Positions 7,984-11,721 of a stretch of 11,721 bases of DNA are shown piece by piece. A model generated the notes under the pieces. It did not search any database and was not told the DNA's origin. It saw only the letters and a program-made list of their open reading frames with translations. Location: NCBI GenBank assembly GCA_017623265.1, contig JAGAPM010000216.1, forward strand, positions 1 to 11,721, written 5' to 3'. Source of the stretch: Lentisphaeria bacterium. Lineage in GTDB: Bacteria > Verrucomicrobiota > Lentisphaeria > Victivallales > UBA1829. How positions within the stretch are numbered: the first letter of the stretch is position 1; each line of letters starts with the position of its first letter. The position numbers and the translations under genes were made by a program.

Positions 7984-8414
7984 ATTACACCTCCGTTTTC
8001 CGTTTCATCTGCGCTTTTTTCTGCATTCATCTGTTTTCTTGTGAGGATCCGGTTCATTGCGCCCACCAGATCATCAATCCCGTCGAAATCCTCCAACCGG
8101 TCATTTGGACCGGCGGAAAGGATCCCTGCACCGATCATGGCGTAGACGGTGTTCCCGATGTCACGACCCGTATGGAAATTCCAGTATTCCAGCACATCCG
8201 GAGCAAGAAAACCATATTGCAGTGCAGCAAATTCCAGGATCCCGCGCAGCAGTTCCTGGCCGGTTACATGCCGTTCCACGCCCTGTTTTTCCGCTTTCCG
8301 GCAGGAATGGACCGTATACTGTACTCCGGCAGAGACAAATTTATACGCCGCCACGGGGTATTTCGGATCCCGGGAAACGATGGCATAGATCGCTTTTTCT
8401 TCTTTTTTATCCAT
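7980..8414 (-). CDS. Conserved hypothetical protein, Minf_1886-like (PVC-group family)
   Basis: A 144-residue soluble protein without signal peptide or membrane segment. It resembles the Minf_1886 family, small uncharacterised proteins reported from Planctomycetes, Verrucomicrobia and relatives. Features seen are an N-terminal part with YAIVSRDPKYPVAAYKFV, then HVTGQELLRGILEFAALQYG, the stretch VLEYWNFHTGRDIGNTVY, and DRLEDFDGIDDL before a charged, probably flexible tail. The length suits that family. The start has AAAGGAT upstream at a somewhat long spacing. Its TGA stop overlaps the start of the M16 peptidase gene, so the two are co-transcribed and probably translationally coupled. No function is known; the pairing hints at a link to peptide turnover but proves nothing. 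The family call is from remembered motifs. Confidence 0.75.
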   Translation of the reverse strand: MDKKEEKAIYAIVSRDPKYPVAAYKFVSAGVQYTVHSCRKAEKQGVERHVTGQELLRGILEFAALQYGFLAPDVLEYWNFHTGRDIGNTVYAMIGAGILSAGPNDRLEDFDGIDDLVGAMNRILTRKQMNAEKSADETENGGVI

Positions 8415-8427
8415 AAATCCAACATCC

Positions 8428-8455
8428 TTTCAAAAAAATTTGCAAGTAATATAAT
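8428..8455 (+). promoter_or_regulatory. Possible argG promoter in the divergent intergenic region
   Basis: A perfect TATAAT lies at 8450-8455 in the AT-rich gap between the divergent genes. The only -35 candidate at suitable spacing is TTTCAA (8428-8433, 16 bp), a weak match. Transcription would begin near 8462 and give a leader of about 108 nt. A second weaker pair is TTGAAA (8464-8469), 17 bp, TATTTT (8487-8492). On the minus strand the same stretch holds TATATT and TATTAT, which may serve the Minf_1886-like gene, though no clear -35 is visible for them. Confidence 0.4.
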
Positions 8456-8507
8456 ACTTCATCTTGAAAAATCCACATGTTAAATGTATTTTAAAAGGAG
8501 AAATTTT

Positions 8508-8573
8508 TTGAAAGATAAAAAAATAACGAAGTACCAAACCAACAACTTCAATATAAGGAGCGACTCTCAATGA
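8508..8573 (+). CDS. Possible 21-residue leader ORF overlapping the argG start
   Basis: A TTG codon at 8508 has the strong ribosome site AAAAGGAG (8493-8500) 7 bases upstream and opens a 21-codon frame ending in TGA at 8571-8573. That stop overlaps the argG ATG in the arrangement ATGA. The product would be MKDKKITKYQTNNFNIRSDS plus Gln. Its single Arg codon, AGG (8556-8558), lies inside the argG Shine-Dalgarno AAGGAG. This could be a leader peptide coupling or tuning argG translation. It could also be chance in A-rich DNA, since TTG starts are uncommon and the frame is short. No attenuator hairpin is visible beside it. Confidence 0.25.
   Translation: MKDKKITKYQTNNFNIRSDSQ
8555..8560 (+). promoter_or_regulatory. 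argG ribosome binding site
   Basis: AAGGAG lies 9 bases before the argG ATG at 8570, and the protein begins directly with the conserved MKVIVAYSGGLDTS, so this start is secure. The site also lies inside the possible leader ORF. Confidence 0.7.
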
Positions 8574-9772
8574 AGGTCATCGTTGCTTATTCGGGCGGAC
8601 TTGATACATCCGTCATCGTCAAGTGGGTCAAAAACACTTACAATGCAGAAGTTATCTGCTACTGCGCAGATGTCGGGCAGGCGGAAGAAACTGCCGGGCT
8701 GGAAGAAAAGGCGATCCGTACCGGTGCCTCCAAGTGCTATGTGGAAGACCTGACCGAAGAATTTGCCCGCGATTTCATCTTCCCCATGATGCAGGCAAAT
8801 GCCATCTACGAAGGCAACTACCTGCTGGGTACCTCCATTGCCCGTCCGCTCATTGCGAAGCGTCTGGTCGATATCTGCAAACAGGAAGGCGCTGATGCCA
8901 TCTGCCACGGTGCCACCGGCAAGGGTAACGACCAGGTCCGTTTCGAGCTGAACGCTTATGCTCTGGACCCCGCCACCAAGATCATTGCTGCATGGCGCGA
9001 TCCCAACTGGAACTTCCATTCCCGTTCCGAAATGATCGAATATGCCCGTCAGAACGATATTCCGGTCAGCAGCACGCTGAAGAAGCCCTATTCCATGGAC
9101 CGCAACCTGCTGCATATCTCCTTTGAAGGCGGTATTCTGGAAGATCCCTGGACCGAATGTCCGGAAGAGATCAACGTCATGACCAAGCCCCTTTCTCAGG
9201 CTGCTGATGAAGCAGAAGATGTGATCATTGAGTTTGTCAAGGGTATTCCGGTCAAGGTCAACGGTGAAGAACTTTCCCCGGCGAACATCATGCGCAAGCT
9301 GAACGAACTCGGCTCCAAGCATGCAGTCGGCAGAGTCGACATCGTGGAAAACCGTTTTGTCGGTATGAAGAGCCGCGGCGTATACGAAACACCTGCCGGC
9401 ACGATCCTCTACTACGCACATCGCGCTCTGGAACAGATCACCATGGACCGTGAAGTTATGTTCCTGCGTGACTCCTTCATCCCCACCTATGCGAAACTGA
9501 TCTACAACGGTTTCTGGTATGCTCCGGAACGGGAAATGCTCCAGGCTGCCATCACGGACAGCCAGAAGTTTGTCACCGGTGAAGTCCGTGTCAAACTGTT
9601 CAAGGGTGCCTGCCACGTTACCGGCCGCCGCTCTCCGTACAGCCTCTATGATGTGAACCTCTCCACCTTCGAAGAAGATGATGTCTACGATCAGAAGGAT
9701 GCCGGCGGGTTCATCAAGCTGAACTCCCTGCGTCTCCGCACGCTGGCAAAGAGCGCACAGCACAGATATTGA
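8570..9772 (+). CDS. argG: Argininosuccinate synthase
   Basis: A 400-residue cytoplasmic enzyme that joins citrulline and aspartate with ATP to make argininosuccinate, the penultimate step of arginine synthesis. The N-terminal pyrophosphatase-type ATP loop AYSGGLDTS is at 6-14. The conserved YEGNYLLGTSIARP (80-93) and HGATGKGNDQVRFE (113-126) supply substrate and nucleotide contacts, and the C-terminal part includes the conserved KLFKGACHVTGRRSPYSLY. Length is normal for the family and all landmarks are intact. Codon use is strongly biased, with no TTA, CTA or TCA, as expected of a well-expressed gene. It is followed after about 40 bp, without a terminator, by serA, so the two probably share a transcript. 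No ARG box or T-box was recognised in the leader. Confidence 0.97.
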   Translation: MKVIVAYSGGLDTSVIVKWVKNTYNAEVICYCADVGQAEETAGLEEKAIRTGASKCYVEDLTEEFARDFIFPMMQANAIYEGNYLLGTSIARPLIAKRLVDICKQEGADAICHGATGKGNDQVRFELNAYALDPATKIIAAWRDPNWNFHSRSEMIEYARQNDIPVSSTLKKPYSMDRNLLHISFEGGILEDPWTECPEEINVMTKPLSQAADEAEDVIIEFVKGIPVKVNGEELSPANIMRKLNELGSKHAVGRVDIVENRFVGMKSRGVYETPAGTILYYAHRALEQITMDREVMFLRDSFIPTYAKLIYNGFWYAPEREMLQAAITDSQKFVTGEVRVKLFKGACHVTGRRSPYSLYDVNLSTFEEDDVYDQKDAGGFIKLNSLRLRTLAKSAQHRY

Positions 9773-9814
9773 TCCCCCTGTTACCGGAAATTTCAAGATA
9801 AGGAATTTGTGAAA

Positions 9815-11371
9815 ATGAGAAAAGTGCTGATCCCGACGAAACTGGATAAAATCGTTGCCCAGATCCTCGGCGAACACGGCTTTGAAGTGATTCAGAACCC
9901 GGACGCCCCGCTGGCTGAACTGGCTGCTGCCAACAGCAATGCCCAGGCAATTATCGTCCGCAGCGAAAAAGTCCTGCCGGAAGTCATGGATATGCTCCCG
10001 GATCTGAAACTGGTGGTTCGTGCCGGTGCCGGTTTCGATAACATCGACACCAAGTATGCCCGCCGTAAAAATATCGATGTAATGAACACCCCCGGTGCCA
10101 ACTCCAACTCCGTTGCGGAAGAAGTCGTTGCCATGGCGCTTGCCGCCTACCGGAAACTGGTCTTTGCGGATAACACCACCCGCGCCGGTCAGTGGGAAAA
10201 GAAGAGCTGCATGGGCAGAGAACTCACCGGAAAGACGGTCGGTATTCTCGGGCTCGGCAATATCGGTAAGCTGCTGGCAAAGCGTCTCAGCGGTTTTGAA
10301 TGCAAGATCCTTGCGTTCGACCCCATGGTCTCTCAGGATCTCGCTGATAAACTGGGCATTACCCTCTGCTCCGTGGAAGAGATCTTCGCTCAGGCGGATA
10401 TCATCTCCCTCCACATCCCCGAAAATGACAAGACCCGCGGTATGGTCAATGACAAGCTCCTTTCTCTCATGAAGAAAGGTGCCATGCTCATCAACTGCGC
10501 CCGCGCCGGAATCATTGATGAAGATGCTGTCCGCCGCATCAAAGCGGAAAAGGAACTGCTCTTCTGCAATGACGTTTATCCCAAAGATGCCGCCGGCGAA
10601 AAGTCCGTTGCGGACATCGCCGATGTTATGCTCCCCCACCTCGGAGCCAACACCAAAGAAGCCAACTTCAATGCGGCAAAACGCGCAGCAGAACAGATGG
10701 TCGCCTACTTCGAAGAAGGCATCACCTCCTGCGTGGTGAACAAGGGCGTGCCCGATGGTCTGGATGCCAGCTACCAGAAACTCGCCGGACTCCTCGCCAG
10801 CCTCGGCAGAGCTTATCTGAACGGCCGTGCAGTCTCCAAGATCGAAATGAGTTTCTACGGCAAACTGCATCCCTTCGCCAAGTGGATGCTTGCCCCGGTC
10901 GTAGCCGGTCTCTGCCCGGACTTTGATGCGTTCCGCGGAGCCGATGAAGCGGCAAAAGTGATTGCCGAACGCGGGATCGTGACGGAAAACCGTGAAGTGG
11001 ATGAAAACAAGCACTATGGCGAATCCATTACGCTGGACTTCATTTCCGGCGCAGACCGGATCTCCCTGCGCGGTACCATTACAGAATCCAAGCTTATGGT
11101 CTCCCGGATCAATACCTTTGAAGATGTCTATCTGAATCCCGAAGGCAACAACCTTTTTGTGGAATACGAAGACGCCCCCGGTATCCTCGGTAAGATCACC
11201 GGTATCCTCGGCAATGCAGGAATCAATATTATCGACATCCGTGCGCCCCAGGACCTCAAGAACAACCGCTCTCTGGCAGTTGTGAAGACCAATGTCCCGG
11301 TGTCTGCGGATCTCGTGGCAAAGATCGCAGCAGAAGTCAATGCAAAAAATGCTTTTGCATTTGAGGACTGA
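9815..11371 (+). CDS. serA: D-3-phosphoglycerate dehydrogenase, long ACT-domain form
   Basis: A 518-residue enzyme oxidising 3-phosphoglycerate to 3-phosphohydroxypyruvate, the first step of serine synthesis. The NAD fold shows GLGNIG (146-151) and the NAD-selecting Asp169 in LAFDP. Of the catalytic triad, Arg230 (NCARAG) and His275 (PHLGANT) are present, but the usual Glu of DVFxxEP aligns with Asp258 in DVYPKDAAG. An intervening domain (about 310-440) and a C-terminal ACT domain (about 446-518, YEDAPGILGKITGILG) give the long form, which in some bacteria binds serine as feedback inhibitor. I prefer the ATG at 9815: the ribosome site AAGGA (9800-9804) is 10 bases away, versus 4 for the in-frame GTG at 9809, which would add two residues. 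A terminator follows. Confidence 0.93.
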   Translation: MRKVLIPTKLDKIVAQILGEHGFEVIQNPDAPLAELAAANSNAQAIIVRSEKVLPEVMDMLPDLKLVVRAGAGFDNIDTKYARRKNIDVMNTPGANSNSVAEEVVAMALAAYRKLVFADNTTRAGQWEKKSCMGRELTGKTVGILGLGNIGKLLAKRLSGFECKILAFDPMVSQDLADKLGITLCSVEEIFAQADIISLHIPENDKTRGMVNDKLLSLMKKGAMLINCARAGIIDEDAVRRIKAEKELLFCNDVYPKDAAGEKSVADIADVMLPHLGANTKEANFNAAKRAAEQMVAYFEEGITSCVVNKGVPDGLDASYQKLAGLLASLGRAYLNGRAVSKIEMSFYGKLHPFAKWMLAPVVAGLCPDFDAFRGADEAAKVIAERGIVTENREVDENKHYGESITLDFISGADRISLRGTITESKLMVSRINTFEDVYLNPEGNNLFVEYEDAPGILGKITGILGNAGINIIDIRAPQDLKNNRSLAVVKTNVPVSADLVAKIAAEVNAKNAFAFED

Positions 11372-11400
11372 TCGTTTTTGCCGATCACGTAAATAGACGG

Positions 11401-11435
11401 AAACGCCTCTGGACATGCGCCGGAGGCGTTTTTTT
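11401..11435 (+). terminator. Rho-independent terminator after serA
   Basis: AACGCCTCTGG (11402-11412) pairs with CCGGAGGCGTT (11420-11430) in an 11-bp stem with one G-U wobble and a 7-base loop, followed by a T-run through 11435. This is a strong textbook terminator 30 bases past the serA stop. A smaller 6-bp hairpin (TGATCG 11369-11374 with CGATCA 11382-11387) overlaps the serA stop codon and probably matters little. Confidence 0.9.
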
Positions 11436-11454
11436 ATCAGATCCGGAGTCCGGT

Positions 11455-11721
11455 ATGGAAAAAGAGAAAAGTACACGCTGTGTGATTGCATTCGGCGGAA
11501 ATCTGGGAAATGCGGATGAAACGTTCCGCTCCGCCATTGCCGATTTGAAAAAAGCCGGGTTGGAGATCGAAAAAGTCTCCAGCGTCATTACTACTGCGCC
11601 GGTGGGCTGCGAGGCGGGTGCGCCGGACTTCCGGAACGGTGTCCTGACCGGTTTCTGGGGCGGGACTGCTCCGGAACTGCTGACCGTTTGTCAGGCATTG
11701 GAGGAAAAATACGGCAGACCC
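11455..11721 (+). CDS. folK: 6-hydroxymethyl-dihydropterin pyrophosphokinase (HPPK), 5' part only
   Basis: The first 89 codons of a gene cut by the window end. The enzyme moves pyrophosphate from ATP to 6-hydroxymethyl-7,8-dihydropterin in folate synthesis. CVIAFGGNLGNADETFRSAI corresponds to the family's N-terminal G-S-N-L-G-D strand and helix (here GGN instead of GSN). SSVITTAPVGC matches the S-S-x-Y-E-T-x-P-x-G motif, and DFRNGV the F-x-N-A/G-V strand. LEEKYGRP is the start of the E-x-x-x-G-R-x segment just before the catalytic region, which lies outside the window. GGAG (11445-11448) is 6 bases upstream of the ATG, supporting this start. It follows the serA terminator by only 19 bases, leaving no room for a separate promoter between them. 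Confidence 0.85.
   Translation, partial: MEKEKSTRCVIAFGGNLGNADETFRSAIADLKKAGLEIEKVSSVITTAPVGCEAGAPDFRNGVLTGFWGGTAPELLTVCQALEEKYGRP

Noticed and set aside
8415..8569. T-box, riboswitch or ARG-box operator in the argG leader
   Set aside because: The stretch is short and AT-rich; I saw no T-box sequence, no stable paired structure and no convincing operator palindrome.
8567..11491. A 974-codon open frame on the minus strand across argG, serA and the terminator
   Set aside because: It is in exact antisense codon register with both genes and stays open because they avoid TTA, CTA and TCA. The sense proteins are fully conserved enzymes and the antisense product looks like no known family.
1..11721. 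CRISPR array, mobile element, toxin-antitoxin pair or other defence locus
   Set aside because: No spaced direct repeats, terminal inverted repeats, transposase or toxin-like genes were found; the genes are housekeeping or conserved families.

Overview
The window carries ordinary bacterial housekeeping genes at moderate GC. It appears to come from a Gram-negative of the Planctomycetes-Verrucomicrobia-Lentisphaerae group. The clues are a small protein resembling the Minf_1886 family (known from that group), a SurA-type periplasmic chaperone, a LysM lipoprotein and a large fused two-domain M16 peptidase. Lentisphaerota is my best guess; this is inference from protein content, not a database match.

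Layout. Bases 1-101 are a very GC-rich, hairpin-rich stretch with no supported gene. Everything from 102 to 8414 lies on the minus strand. In transcription order it is: a Minf_1886-like protein (8414-7980) overlapping an M16 zinc peptidase (7983-5410); a LysM lipoprotein (start revised to GTG at 5331) with its own probable promoter and a rho-independent terminator; a 613-residue membrane protein that looks like a degenerate spermidine-synthase-type fusion; then a SurA-like chaperone and a HemW-like radical SAM protein. The last two share a TGATG stop/start overlap and a good promoter (TTGACA, 16 bp, TATATT).

An AT-rich divergent intergenic region (8415-8569) separates this block from the plus-strand genes: argG (argininosuccinate synthase), then serA (phosphoglycerate dehydrogenase) 36-42 bp later, a strong terminator, and the start of folK, cut by the window end. 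argG and serA supply arginine and serine and are probably co-transcribed. A possible 21-codon leader ORF precedes argG and its stop overlaps the argG start.

I see no CRISPR array, insertion sequence, phage gene or defence locus, and no clear new system. The points most worth a second look are the degraded synthase domain in the membrane protein, an apparent Glu-to-Asp change in the SerA catalytic triad, the argG leader ORF, the Minf_1886/M16 coupling, and the GC-rich palindromic left edge.
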